Source: Gillisia sp. CAL575
GTDB lineage: Bacteria; Bacteroidota; Bacteroidia; Flavobacteriales; Flavobacteriaceae
DNA: 64,000 nucleotides
Assembly: GCF_000403785.1 (NCBI RefSeq)
Contig: NZ_APHJ01000021.1
Location: 62,001 to 126,000 of the forward strand
Reading direction: 5' to 3'
Of the stretch, positions 17,883 through 26,323 are shown in pieces. Position 1 is the stretch's first letter. Each line of letters opens with the position of its first letter. The translations under genes and the position numbers were made by a program. The notes beneath the pieces were generated by a model. The model did not search any database. It was not told the DNA's origin and was given only the letters and a program-made list of their open reading frames with translations.

Positions 17883-18576
17883 TACTTAATGCTCTTACTT
17901 GGTTCACTTTAGAATCGTCTATGATCACTCCATCCTTTAAGTTCACAATCCTTTTAGTCATTTCTGCAATATCATGCTCATGAGTAACAATTAGAATTGT
18001 TCTTCCTTCATCATTTATTCCCTGAATTAAATCCATAACTTCATAAGAAGTTTTGGTATCTAAGGCTCCAGTAGGTTCATCTGCTAATAATACTTTTGGA
18101 TTAGATGCTAAAGCTCGTGCAATAGCTACACGCTGTTTTTGTCCTCCAGAAAGTTCGTTAGGTAAGTGTCCGGCCCAATCTGCCAGACCAACTTTTTCAA
18201 GATAGCTCATCGCTATTTCTACACGCTCTTTATGTTTTATTCCTTGATAGTATAACGGTAAAGCCACATTATCTAAGGCATTTTTGTAAGATATGAGGTT
18301 GAAAGATTGAAATATAAATCCAAGAAATTTATTGCGATATTGAGCAGCGATCTTCTCATTTAAATTTTTTATGGGAAGACCATCCAATGTATAAGAGCCA
18401 GAGTCGGCTTCATCTAGCATCCCAAGAATATTTAAAAGAGTAGATTTTCCAGAGCCTGAAGACCCCATAATTGAAACTAACTCCCCCTCTGCAACGCTAA
18501 AATTTATTCCTTTGAGAACATGAAGAGAATTACTCCCCATCTTATAAGATTTGTGCAAATTTTTAATTTCGATCAT
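17875..18576 (-). CDS. ABC transporter ATP-binding protein, MacB/LolD type
   Basis: A 233-residue ATPase with Walker A GSSGSGKSTLLN, Q-loop FIFQSFNLI, signature LSGGQKQRVAIARALA, Walker B VLLADEPTGALD and H-loop VTHEHD. It is the first gene of the efflux cluster and drives the two permeases that follow. The LolD/MacB subfamily assignment comes from the spacing of motifs and the FtsX-type permeases. Because there is only one ATPase gene, both permeases must share it. No classical promoter could be set with confidence in the 130 bases upstream. Confidence 0.94.
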   Translation of the reverse strand: MIEIKNLHKSYKMGSNSLHVLKGINFSVAEGELVSIMGSSGSGKSTLLNILGMLDEADSGSYTLDGLPIKNLNEKIAAQYRNKFLGFIFQSFNLISYKNALDNVALPLYYQGIKHKERVEIAMSYLEKVGLADWAGHLPNELSGGQKQRVAIARALASNPKVLLADEPTGALDTKTSYEVMDLIQGINDEGRTILIVTHEHDIAEMTKRIVNLKDGVIIDDSKVNQVRALSNV

Positions 18577-18708
18577 ACTTCTAAGTTAGAATTACTTGAT
18601 CAAGACTTAAGTTCTATTCACAAGTATACGCATAAGACCCCTACAAGAAGAATTTGTTACAGTCCTATTTGTTATGAAATTGTTAAAATTTAACTGAATA
18701 TTAAGATG

Positions 18709-18936
18709 CTACTTAGTAGTCTTTTTATTCCGAAGAGATCTATAAATAAAAAAACCGATTCCACCAATGAGAATATATGGGAAGATCATTAGATAAACGA
18801 TGCCATCATTTATCCCTTTTGCGGCAGCTTCCGAGCCTTCGCTTTCTAACACAGCTCTACACATGGCACACTGAGCATTAGATAATACTGGCATTAATGC
18901 TAATAAGAAAAAAATTATTGCCGACTTTATTTTCAT
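18709..18936 (-). CDS. Small membrane protein with signal peptide and CxxC motif
   Basis: A 75-residue protein I do not recognise by name. Residues 1-21 form a signal peptide (ending SNAQ); immediately after it comes CAMCR, then a short polar part (LESEGSEAAAKGINDGI) and one membrane helix (about 44-66) with a basic end (RNKKTTK). A CxxC pair right at the mature N terminus, facing the periplasm, suits metal or disulfide handling. Position behind the DUF420 and SCO genes suggests a role in cytochrome oxidase assembly; this is inference from context. Confidence 0.75.
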   Translation of the reverse strand: MKIKSAIIFFLLALMPVLSNAQCAMCRAVLESEGSEAAAKGINDGIVYLMIFPYILIGGIGFFIYRSLRNKKTTK

Positions 18937-18987
18937 TTTGTAACTTTAAATTTAACGCAGTATATGTAGACTATAAATTTATAAAAT

Positions 18988-19521
18988 TTAATAGTAAGGC
19001 CACATAAATAAATACACCAAAACACCTGTTACTGCTACATATAACCAAATTGGAAAAGTCCAACGAGCAATTCTTGCATGCTTCTCATATTGCCCACTAA
19101 GTCCACGATACATAGTAAATAAAACTAAGGGAACTATAATTGCCGAAAGCATAATATGAGTTATCAGAATAAAGAAATAGATATAACGCAACGCACCATC
19201 TCCCCCATAAGGAACAGGTTCGTTACTGATCTTGGAGATCACATAGCTCACAAGAAATACTGAGGATAGCACAAATGCCATGATCATTACATTTCTATGC
19301 CATTTGTATTCTTTAATGCTCATAAAAAAATAACCAATGGTAAGTAGTAAGGCCGTACTACCATTTAAAACAGCGTGAAAAAATGGAAAAGTTCCAGATT
19401 GTGTTCCAAAAATATTATAACGTTCTGGTAGATACATTAAAATAATAACTACAATAGGGATCAGGATAGACAATGCGATGATTATAGGAACCGCAATTTT
19501 ATCGGTCTTTATATTTCCCAT
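18988..19521 (-). CDS. DUF420 family membrane protein
   Basis: A 177-residue protein with five predicted membrane helices and histidines placed at helix ends (FFHAVLNGSTALLL, EYKWHRNVM, ITHIMLSAI, YEKHARIARWTFPIWLYVAVTG), the hallmark of DUF420. Homologues (CtaM in Staphylococcus) are needed for maturation of heme-copper oxidases. Its start shares one base with the stop of the SCO gene (TAATG), so translation is coupled. The context with SCO, subunits III and IV and heme O synthase supports an oxidase assembly role. Confidence 0.88.
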   Translation of the reverse strand: MGNIKTDKIAVPIIIALSILIPIVVIILMYLPERYNIFGTQSGTFPFFHAVLNGSTALLLTIGYFFMSIKEYKWHRNVMIMAFVLSSVFLVSYVISKISNEPVPYGGDGALRYIYFFILITHIMLSAIIVPLVLFTMYRGLSGQYEKHARIARWTFPIWLYVAVTGVLVYLFMWPYY

Positions 19522-20246
19522 TATAAAAGTTTTTTAAGATCTTCTATTAAAATATCTATTTGAGGTTCTTCTTCCCCTTCTAAGACAGAAAGCCCTCTCT
19601 CTATAGAACCTTTATAATAAATAATAGGGTTTCCAAATTGGTCTATTCTAGAGCGTATATAGCCTTCTCTATCTACAAGTGCAAACATTCCAGAATGCGC
19701 AAAACCTCCAGGTACAGATTCATCTATATTTGCAAAAATCCCAAATCCCTGATTAGCCAAAATGTAAATATCTTCCTTATTTCCAGTTAGAAAATTCCAG
19801 TTAGGATTATCTATTCCGTAATTAATAGCATACTCTTTAAGAACTGCAGGAGTATCGTGCTGCGGGTCTATAGATATAGAAACAATACCGAAATCTTTAT
19901 TTCTACCTAATTCCTTTTCGACTTCTACCAAATTCTTATTCATTATAGGGCAGATAGAAGGACAGGTAGTAAAGAAGAATTCTACAATATATACTTTTCC
20001 TAAATAATCATTATTAGAAATGCTATCTCCATTTTGATTTACAAATTGAAAATCTGGAACTTTTTTATTTTCCCCATATAATTCTATATATCCAAGATCC
20101 CCAGATTTAGAAGGCAAACTGGCATTATTCAATCTGTCATTTTCCACAACTTCACCATTAGAGATCCTATCTATGATCTTAGGTATAAAGATGATACCAA
20201 AAACTAATATCACTAAGGATATCCCTATATAAGATTTGTTGTTCAT
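19521..20246 (-). CDS. SCO1/SenC family copper chaperone
   Basis: SCO proteins deliver copper to the CuA site of cytochrome oxidase subunit II, on the outer face of the cytoplasmic membrane. The 241-residue protein has an N-terminal anchor (about 4-22), a thioredoxin fold, the copper-binding CxxxC in FFFTTCPSICPIMN, and the distal histidine in GGFAHSGMFALVDREG. All three copper ligands are therefore present. It is coupled by one-base overlaps (TAATG) to the genes on both sides. The CuA-bearing subunit II lies in the separate operon at 47.1-48.3 kb. Confidence 0.93.
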   Translation of the reverse strand: MNNKSYIGISLVILVFGIIFIPKIIDRISNGEVVENDRLNNASLPSKSGDLGYIELYGENKKVPDFQFVNQNGDSISNNDYLGKVYIVEFFFTTCPSICPIMNKNLVEVEKELGRNKDFGIVSISIDPQHDTPAVLKEYAINYGIDNPNWNFLTGNKEDIYILANQGFGIFANIDESVPGGFAHSGMFALVDREGYIRSRIDQFGNPIIYYKGSIERGLSVLEGEEEPQIDILIEDLKKLL

Positions 20247-20890
20247 TACTTCTTATTTAATTTCGAGTTGTATTTTTTAAGCGCTAATCTATATTCTGCC
20301 AGAATCACTTTAATATCATCATTCATCTTGTTTCCAAGTTCTGAAACAGACCTAGAATCATATCCATAAAGTGTTCCCTCTTCTTCATCATCTCTACCTC
20401 TTAGATTAGAATCCTTATCTATTATAAAAACATAAGGAGTTTGCAAATTCGAATCTAGCTCTAGATTGGTTTTGAAGCTATTAAAAACATCCTTTATCTC
20501 GGATGGTTCAGCATAGACAAAACTCCAATAATCGGAATTGGTTATATTATTAAATTCTGAAACAAATTGTAAAGCTTTAGGCTTTGCTTCCTTTGGAAGA
20601 ATGATTACAAATTGAAAATCGTCAAATTTGTAAAATTTTTCTAAAATCTTCTTATCTAAATTAAAAGTATTTCCTTTTAAGGCGGCAAGATCATTTCCGA
20701 AGAAGGCTACTATATTGATCTTATTCTGAAAGCTGACAATAGTATCTCGATTATTCTCTAGATCTCTTATATCTTTCACCTTCTCTGTAAGTACAGGAAG
20801 TTTTGCGAAATTATTTATTCCTGAAGAAAAGAATAAATAGGCAACTATTGGTAATAAAAATAAAACTCCAAGTACTAAAAATTTCTTCAT
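20246..20890 (-). CDS. Membrane-anchored protein of unknown function in the oxidase cluster
   Basis: A 214-residue protein with an N-terminal membrane anchor (about 4-20) and a soluble part that looks like a distant thioredoxin-like fold without active-site cysteines (VSFQNKINIVAFFGNDL, DDFQFVIILPKEAKPKALQF, TPYVFIIDKDSNLRGRDDEE). I do not recognise it with a name. It is the first gene of a unit with SCO and DUF420 and shares one base with the SCO start, so a part in copper delivery or oxidase assembly is a reasonable inference. Confidence 0.7.
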   Translation of the reverse strand: MKKFLVLGVLFLLPIVAYLFFSSGINNFAKLPVLTEKVKDIRDLENNRDTIVSFQNKINIVAFFGNDLAALKGNTFNLDKKILEKFYKFDDFQFVIILPKEAKPKALQFVSEFNNITNSDYWSFVYAEPSEIKDVFNSFKTNLELDSNLQTPYVFIIDKDSNLRGRDDEEEGTLYGYDSRSVSELGNKMNDDIKVILAEYRLALKKYNSKLNKK

Positions 20891-20912
20891 AATTCCGTGT
20901 TGTTACGGGTTA

Positions 20913-20920
20913 CAAAAGTA
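20913..20920 (-). promoter_or_regulatory. -7 box for the SCO/DUF420 unit
   Basis: On the minus strand the bases read TACTTTTG, an exact TAnnTTTG match, 22 bases before the start codon at 20890. It begins right where the T run of the upstream terminator ends. No -33 box was recognised. Confidence 0.5.
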
Positions 20921-20948
20921 AAAAGACGGTTTTGAATAACCGTCTTTT
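20921..20948 (-). terminator. Intrinsic terminator after the oxidase subunit IV gene
   Basis: An 11-base perfect stem (AAAAGACGGTT pairing with AACCGTCTTTT) around a 6-base loop. On the minus strand the T-rich right arm leads straight into the TACTTTTG box of the next unit. Confidence 0.85.
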
Positions 20949-20975
20949 CTTATGCTTTTAACTTATAGTAGAATA

Positions 20976-21338
20976 TTAAAAATCCCAAGCTACTTGACCG
21001 TTCTTAAAAACATCAAAGATATAGTCACCTTCTGTTAATAAAATGAACATTAAGTAACTTATTAAAAAGATTGCAGACCAAACAACTGCTCTACGCAGAC
21101 CTTTGGATTCGCCCTCTAAGTGCATAAATGCCCAAGCGATATAATATGCTTTATAAATTGTAAGGATTATAAAGATCCAGTTAAGAAGTCTCATCGCAAG
21201 AAAATGCGTATCCACTAAAAATTCAGGTTTAATTATCCCTAAAAATACCTCTACTATTGTTACAAAAGAAAGTAAAGCAAATACGAACCAAATTCTTTTG
21301 GTATTAGACTCGTGGTGATGTGTAGTACTATGTGCCAT
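20976..21338 (-). CDS. Cytochrome c oxidase subunit IV (CyoD/CtaF-like)
   Basis: A 120-residue protein with three membrane helices and the family core FALLSFVTIVEVFLGI, followed by KAYYIAWAFMHLEGE; this matches prokaryotic cytochrome oxidase subunit IV. It stabilises the oxidase rather than taking part in catalysis. A short histidine cluster (HSTTHHHESN) lies at the N terminus. It is the last gene of the ctaB-subunit III unit, 18 bases after the subunit III gene, and is followed by an intrinsic terminator. Confidence 0.92.
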   Translation of the reverse strand: MAHSTTHHHESNTKRIWFVFALLSFVTIVEVFLGIIKPEFLVDTHFLAMRLLNWIFIILTIYKAYYIAWAFMHLEGESKGLRRAVVWSAIFLISYLMFILLTEGDYIFDVFKNGQVAWDF

Positions 21339-21355
21339 TTTTATTTATTTCAGAA

Positions 21356-22336
21356 TTAAACCAGGTAAAAGAATGTAAATACAAATACCCAAACTAAATC
21401 TACAAAGTGCCAGTATAAACCAACCTTTTCAACCATTTCATAACTTCCTCGACGCTCGTAAGTTCCTAAGATTACGTTGAAAAAAATAATGATATTAATA
21501 ATAACTCCAGATAATACGTGGAAACCGTGAAATCCAGTAATAAAGAAGAAGAAATCTGCAAACAAAGGCGGACCATATTCATTATGAGTAAGATTGGCAC
21601 CTTGAACTACGCCAATTGCTTCAGCATTTAATTTACTAAGAGATTCCTCTCTAGAAAGAATAGTTTTCTGGCCATTCTCATCGAACATTTTGGTTCTAAT
21701 TAGAATATCTTCATTGGCTGCAAAACCTGCTTTTACTTCTTCAATAGTATATTCAGATACAGTTTCATTTTCAGAAAACCAGATCCCATTATTTCTTTGA
21801 TTAGCAACTCTGGTTACAGGTAGTTCAGCAACAAAATCTTCAATTGCAACCCGTTCTCCTTCTGCATCAACAAACTGAAGAACATTTCCTCCCATTGTAG
21901 TTACTGCTCCATATTCTCCCTGTATAAAATTTTTCCATTCCCAAGCCTGAGAACCCACGAAGATTGCTCCACCAATAATGGTTAAAAACATATACAAAGT
22001 TACTTTTCCTTTCTTCATATGATGACCAGCATCTACCGCAAGCACCATAGTTACAGAAGAGAAAATAAGTATAAACGTCATAAACGCTACATAATACATA
22101 GGAGCGTCTACTCCATGCAAAAATGGGAAGTGATTAAACACCTCATCGGCAATAGGCCAAGAATCAATGAATTTAAATCTTGAAAAACCGTAAGCAGCTA
22201 AGAATCCTGAAAATGTGAGTGCATCAGAAACGATGAAGAACCACATCATCATTTTACCGTAACTAGCCTTTAATGGCTCATTTCCACCGCCCCAAGTTTT
22301 ACCTTCGGTGCCTGTTCTAATAACAGTAGCTTCCAT
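21356..22336 (-). CDS. Cytochrome c oxidase subunit III, with large internal insert
   Basis: Helices and motifs of heme-copper oxidase subunit III are clear: FSGFLAAYGFSRF, VTMVLAVDAGHHMKKGK, SQAWEWKNFI, then FFFITGFHGFHVLSG and GLYWHFVDLVWVFVFTFFYL. The protein has 326 residues, longer than simple bacterial homologues (about 190-270). The extra length is a soluble stretch of about 90 residues between WEWKNFI and GPPLFADF, rich in Glu, Asn and Val. The insert lies between membrane helices. A smaller subunit III relative is encoded directly upstream. Confidence 0.93.
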   Translation of the reverse strand: MEATVIRTGTEGKTWGGGNEPLKASYGKMMMWFFIVSDALTFSGFLAAYGFSRFKFIDSWPIADEVFNHFPFLHGVDAPMYYVAFMTFILIFSSVTMVLAVDAGHHMKKGKVTLYMFLTIIGGAIFVGSQAWEWKNFIQGEYGAVTTMGGNVLQFVDAEGERVAIEDFVAELPVTRVANQRNNGIWFSENETVSEYTIEEVKAGFAANEDILIRTKMFDENGQKTILSREESLSKLNAEAIGVVQGANLTHNEYGPPLFADFFFFITGFHGFHVLSGVIINIIIFFNVILGTYERRGSYEMVEKVGLYWHFVDLVWVFVFTFFYLV

Positions 22337-22381
22337 ATGAAGAATTTGATTTTATATGATGGGCAAAAATACGCAAATTTA

Positions 22382-22963
22382 TTATCTAAAGAAATATAAA
22401 AACACAAACAGGTAAACCCAGAGAGCATCAAGAAAATGCCAAAAGGTGGCACCTAGCTCAATTCCAAGCATTTGACCCTTTTTGTATCGTTGTTTAAAAT
22501 GGTTATAAATTACAACCAAAAGCACTATCAGGCCTGCCGTAAGGTGGGCAAGATGCAATAGAACAACCACATAAATAAATGAAGTAGTAATTGTACTCTC
22601 GCTTCCTGTAAAGTAATATCCAGAAGCTATAATTTCTGAAAAACTTCTGAATTGCAGATCCACAAAAACGATCCCCAATGCTAAAGTGCTTAATAGAAAT
22701 GCAGTTGCTTGTGACCTACTCCCATTTAGAATAGCTCTTTTGGCAAGTATAAAAGTGATACTACTAACTATAATAACCAAAGTGCTCCAGTATAAAGTCT
22801 CTGGTAATTCAAAATCCGAGATCCAATCTGGCCTGTTCTTACTAACAACATAAGCACTGGTAATACCCGCAAACATCATTACCATACTGGCAATACCAAA
22901 CCAAAGCATCATTTTTTTAGCTCTGCCAATTTTAAAGCTTTGGGTTTCTTGTGTTATATCCAT
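22382..22963 (-). CDS. Cytochrome c oxidase subunit III-like protein (short)
   Basis: A 193-residue protein with five predicted membrane helices. It carries subunit III features (WFGIASMVMMFAGITSAYVV near the start, LHLAHLTAGLIVLL, and the C-terminal GATFWHFLDALWVYLFVFLY). Bacteroidota commonly encode a short and a long subunit III side by side; which one occupies the classical position in the oxidase is not clear from sequence. The gene overlaps ctaB by ten bases and is followed by the long subunit III gene after 45 bases. Confidence 0.9.
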   Translation of the reverse strand: MDITQETQSFKIGRAKKMMLWFGIASMVMMFAGITSAYVVSKNRPDWISDFELPETLYWSTLVIIVSSITFILAKRAILNGSRSQATAFLLSTLALGIVFVDLQFRSFSEIIASGYYFTGSESTITTSFIYVVVLLHLAHLTAGLIVLLVVIYNHFKQRYKKGQMLGIELGATFWHFLDALWVYLFVFLYFFR

Positions 22964-23856
22964 TCTCTTAAAAATTTATCTAATACATAAACAATCTGCA
23001 AAAGTGTGATGTAGGATACACTTGCAAACATTAATTTTTTAGCTGAAATCGCATCGCGATTCTTATATAATTTGAAGGCATAATATAGCATCCCTAAACC
23101 AAGAACTAGAATTATAGCACCTGCATAAGGTGTTAAAAACAGTCTGCCCGTCACTCCAAATACAGGGATCAAAGAAACTAATATCGTCCAAACGGTATAT
23201 AATATAACCTGAATAGCTGTGCCCTTGTCTCTTTTGCCTGTAGGAAGCATGAAGAATCCGCCTTTTTTGTAATCGTCGAATAACCACCAGCCAATAGCCC
23301 AAAAGTGAGGGAATTGCCAGAAGAACTGAATCATAAATAGAGTTCCCGGCTCTATACTAAATTCATTAGTTGCAGCCACCCAGCCTAACATAAAAGGAAT
23401 AGCTCCAGGGAAAGCTCCAACAAATACAGATAATGGAGTTCTAGTTTTAAGTGGTGTATAAACACTCACATATAAAAAGATGCTGATGGCCCCAAACATT
23501 GCTGTTTTAGGATTAATAATATATAGAACTACCAAGCCAATGACAGTTAAGGTACTCGCAATTATAAAAGCTGTATTTACAGACATTCTTCCCGCAGGAA
23601 TCGGTCTATTTTTGGTGCGATCCATCAAGACATCAAGATCTTTCTCAATAATTTGGTTATATGCGTTAGAAGCGCCAACCATGCAATAACCTCCAATAGC
23701 TAATAACAACACAGTGACAAAATTCACTACTTCTGCCCCAAGAAAATAACCTGCAACAGACGAAAAAACCACACTTATGGCCAGTCGCATTTTAGTGATC
23801 TCCTTAAAATCTGAAAGTACTGATACAGAAGGGGTATGTACGCTTGTATTACTCAA
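22954..23856 (-). CDS. ctaB: Heme O synthase (protoheme IX farnesyltransferase)
   Basis: It attaches a farnesyl group to protoheme, the first step towards heme A for the aa3 oxidase. The 300-residue UbiA-fold membrane protein has eight to nine helices. The prenyl-diphosphate-binding motif is NAYNQIIEKDLDVLMDRT followed by KNRPIPAGR; the second Asp-rich loop lies at WWLFDDYKKGGFFMLP. It opens the unit with the two subunit III genes and subunit IV, behind a well-formed promoter. No heme A synthase gene is in the window. Confidence 0.95.
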   Translation of the reverse strand: MSNTSVHTPSVSVLSDFKEITKMRLAISVVFSSVAGYFLGAEVVNFVTVLLLAIGGYCMVGASNAYNQIIEKDLDVLMDRTKNRPIPAGRMSVNTAFIIASTLTVIGLVVLYIINPKTAMFGAISIFLYVSVYTPLKTRTPLSVFVGAFPGAIPFMLGWVAATNEFSIEPGTLFMIQFFWQFPHFWAIGWWLFDDYKKGGFFMLPTGKRDKGTAIQVILYTVWTILVSLIPVFGVTGRLFLTPYAGAIILVLGLGMLYYAFKLYKNRDAISAKKLMFASVSYITLLQIVYVLDKFLREWI

Positions 23857-23879
23857 AAAACGCGATTTTATATTTGGCG

Positions 23880-23909
23880 CAAAGATACTTCTTAATTGCG
23901 TTTTAACAA
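23880..23909 (-). promoter_or_regulatory. Promoter of the ctaB-oxidase unit
   Basis: On the minus strand: TTG (23907-23909), 19 bases, then TATCTTTG (23880-23887). This is the Bacteroidota -33/-7 arrangement with normal spacing, leaving a leader of about 20 bases to the start at 23856. Confidence 0.65.
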
Positions 23910-24086
23910 GAATGTAAAAAACTTAATTTTTAGAACATCTACTACTTAAATAAAATTAACCTTTATCGTTTTATGAAAAATAAAGACCAGAATAATCGTG
24001 CTTTATTAAATTTTATGATAAACCCTGATAACTAATGAAATAAACTAACAGAATAACCTTATTTACATCACCAGATAGGCTCCGTG

Positions 24087-26189
24087 TTAATATTCGTAAT
24101 ACCAGTTAAATATATCTGTTCGAAGCCCCACATTAAACCAAACTGTACTTTCTTTTGAAATAAGGTTGGTAGATACTTGAGGATTAAAATCTCTATAAAT
24201 AAGGCTTCCAAAGACTTTAAGATTAGTCACAGGATTAATGATATAACCTGCTTCCACTTCAGAAAACAAAGTAGTTGTTGTATTTCCTTGTCCAATTTTT
24301 ACACCATCCTCAAAAGCTCTATCACGCTCGCTCCTGTAAATATTTCCACCATAATACCTGTCATCGCTTCCATCATCAAAATCAAATCCGCGTTTTCCAT
24401 AGATCACTTTTGCACTTCCAAAAATACGATCTCGTCTATACCTAGCAATCCCAATAATCTCCCTAAAATTAGAACCCCATAAATGCGCTAAAGATTGGTT
24501 GTTATGACCATAATTTAATACAATAGAATTATGAGAATAAGTATAAGGTCTTACCTGATTATATTCTGCTTGCAGATAAAGATCTGGAACATCAAAAGCA
24601 TCAAAATATTTCACTCCTAGCTGATAGCCTAATTTATTTTTCCAACTCTGGTTTCCACCAAAGATCTTTTCAGTAGAAAATTCGTCTATGATCCATTGTC
24701 CATAAAGGTTGATTTGATCACTCAATTTATATTTCCCTGTAATTCCAATTATAGCATTTCCTCCTCTAGCACCAGTAGAGAATTCTATAGATCTATAAAA
24801 GATAACAGGATTTAAATAATTTACGTCAAAACCACGACCGTTATCATTTTGCCAGATCACAGATTCAAACAATCCAAGATTAAATCTTTTAGTAAGATTC
24901 AAACTCAAATAATGATTTGCCATATATTTTGTTCTATAGGATCCTTCTGCAGACACCTCTTCCCTTACATCTCTTAAAGACATAAACGTATTGGTATATT
25001 TAAGCTTCCAAAAACTCGTGTTTAATTTGAAATATGGATACGGACTAGCAATATCACTCATCAACAAAGAGCGATAACCATCTCCAATAAAGTTCTTTCC
25101 ATGACCAAACTGCACATTAAAGAAATCTGAAACTTTATAAGACAAATAACCTTCGGCTACAGGAAAATCATATCCATCTTCTAAAAATTCCTTTGCAATA
25201 CCTCTTCCCGGAATAATTGCTGGATTTCCTCCAAATGGATCAATACTCTCTGCATATCTATTAAAATAATCAGCAAAGCGACCCTGACTTTCAAAGACTA
25301 CCGTATAGAAATTAAAATTCTTTCCCAATCCTCCTTGAAAAATTGCTCCGCGTGTATTATTATATGTAAAAGCGACATCGCTCTGAAAATCCTTTCCTAT
25401 TTGCAGATCTACGACCACATCACCTGTAAACCAGTAATTCTCTCCTTGAAAAGTTACCAAATGCTCATCCCATATTTTTCTTCCTGTCCAAGTCTTACGG
25501 GTTCTCCCTTTTTCAAACTCAGCATCAAAATCGTAATATTTAGAAACTTCATTATATAAATAAGGTTTGGTAGCAGTATGACTATTATTCCCAATCCTAT
25601 TCATTTCAGCATCAAATCTATTGTAACGTTCGTGAGAAAGGGGCACAAATAGATTGCTTGAATTTATTTGACTAATAAAGGGCTTGGAAACTATACTATC
25701 GTATTCAGTAAGTGTGTTTTTCTTTTGAACCGAGCTGGTTTCCTTTGCAATTTTAACCCCATCGGTTAGGGACAACATTTCAGAATATCCAATAGGAATC
25801 TTAAGTGGAAAACGGAATTGAGCATATGCAGGCTTCCCATTATAGGTTGCTGGTGAAATAGTAGGTAATTTTTCAAATACCCGTTGGATCTCTTCTTTTA
25901 ATTCTGAATAGATTGCGTCTATATAAAGCACTTTGAACTTTCCTTCTTTGGTAACTTCAAAAAGAATGATGGCTTCCCCTCTATAATTTTCTTCCGAAAC
26001 CTTTGCAGGAAGCTGAAAATTAGTGGTGAATATTTTCATCAAGGTATTCTTAAAACAAGCTTCTTCTCCACTAAAATCTATTTCTGAGCATTCAGAAAAA
26101 GATGGATAGGTTTCGAATTCAGAAAGTCCGTCTTGCGAAAAAGAGTTGTAGGAAATAAAACAGAGAAGTAGGAATCCAATGTATTTCAT
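24087..26189 (-). CDS. RemB-like outer-membrane protein with N-terminal TonB-C-like domain
   Basis: A 700-residue exported protein (signal peptide ending NSFSQ). Residues about 65-135 resemble the TonB C-terminal domain: GEAIILFEVTKEGKF, then VFEKLPTISPATYNGKPAY and FRFPLKIPIG, matching the corresponding strands and helix of the TonB protein encoded upstream. The rest (about 200-700) is rich in alternating aromatic strands and reads as a beta-barrel, ending FNVGLRTDIFNWYYEY. Size and position fit proteins annotated as gliding motility protein RemB in Flavobacteria, but I cannot align them here. A terminator separates it from tonB. Confidence 0.65.
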   Translation of the reverse strand: MKYIGFLLLCFISYNSFSQDGLSEFETYPSFSECSEIDFSGEEACFKNTLMKIFTTNFQLPAKVSEENYRGEAIILFEVTKEGKFKVLYIDAIYSELKEEIQRVFEKLPTISPATYNGKPAYAQFRFPLKIPIGYSEMLSLTDGVKIAKETSSVQKKNTLTEYDSIVSKPFISQINSSNLFVPLSHERYNRFDAEMNRIGNNSHTATKPYLYNEVSKYYDFDAEFEKGRTRKTWTGRKIWDEHLVTFQGENYWFTGDVVVDLQIGKDFQSDVAFTYNNTRGAIFQGGLGKNFNFYTVVFESQGRFADYFNRYAESIDPFGGNPAIIPGRGIAKEFLEDGYDFPVAEGYLSYKVSDFFNVQFGHGKNFIGDGYRSLLMSDIASPYPYFKLNTSFWKLKYTNTFMSLRDVREEVSAEGSYRTKYMANHYLSLNLTKRFNLGLFESVIWQNDNGRGFDVNYLNPVIFYRSIEFSTGARGGNAIIGITGKYKLSDQINLYGQWIIDEFSTEKIFGGNQSWKNKLGYQLGVKYFDAFDVPDLYLQAEYNQVRPYTYSHNSIVLNYGHNNQSLAHLWGSNFREIIGIARYRRDRIFGSAKVIYGKRGFDFDDGSDDRYYGGNIYRSERDRAFEDGVKIGQGNTTTTLFSEVEAGYIINPVTNLKVFGSLIYRDFNPQVSTNLISKESTVWFNVGLRTDIFNWYYEY

Positions 26190-26265
26190 AAAAGAGGCCG
26201 AGATAATAGTTTGAAACAGCCGAAAGATACCAAAATTTTTATTCTTCCATTTAAAACCTCTCTAA

Positions 26266-26303
26266 ACAAAAAAATTCCCAAACTGCTAAGCAATTTGGGA
26301 ATT
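26266..26303 (-). terminator. Intrinsic terminator after tonB
   Basis: On the minus strand AATTCCCAAA (from 26303) pairs with TTTGGGAATT around an inner TGC/GCA pairing, and a run of seven T residues follows. It lies between the tonB stop and the RemB-like gene. Confidence 0.85.
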
Positions 26304-26323
26304 ATATATAATATTAAAATGTT

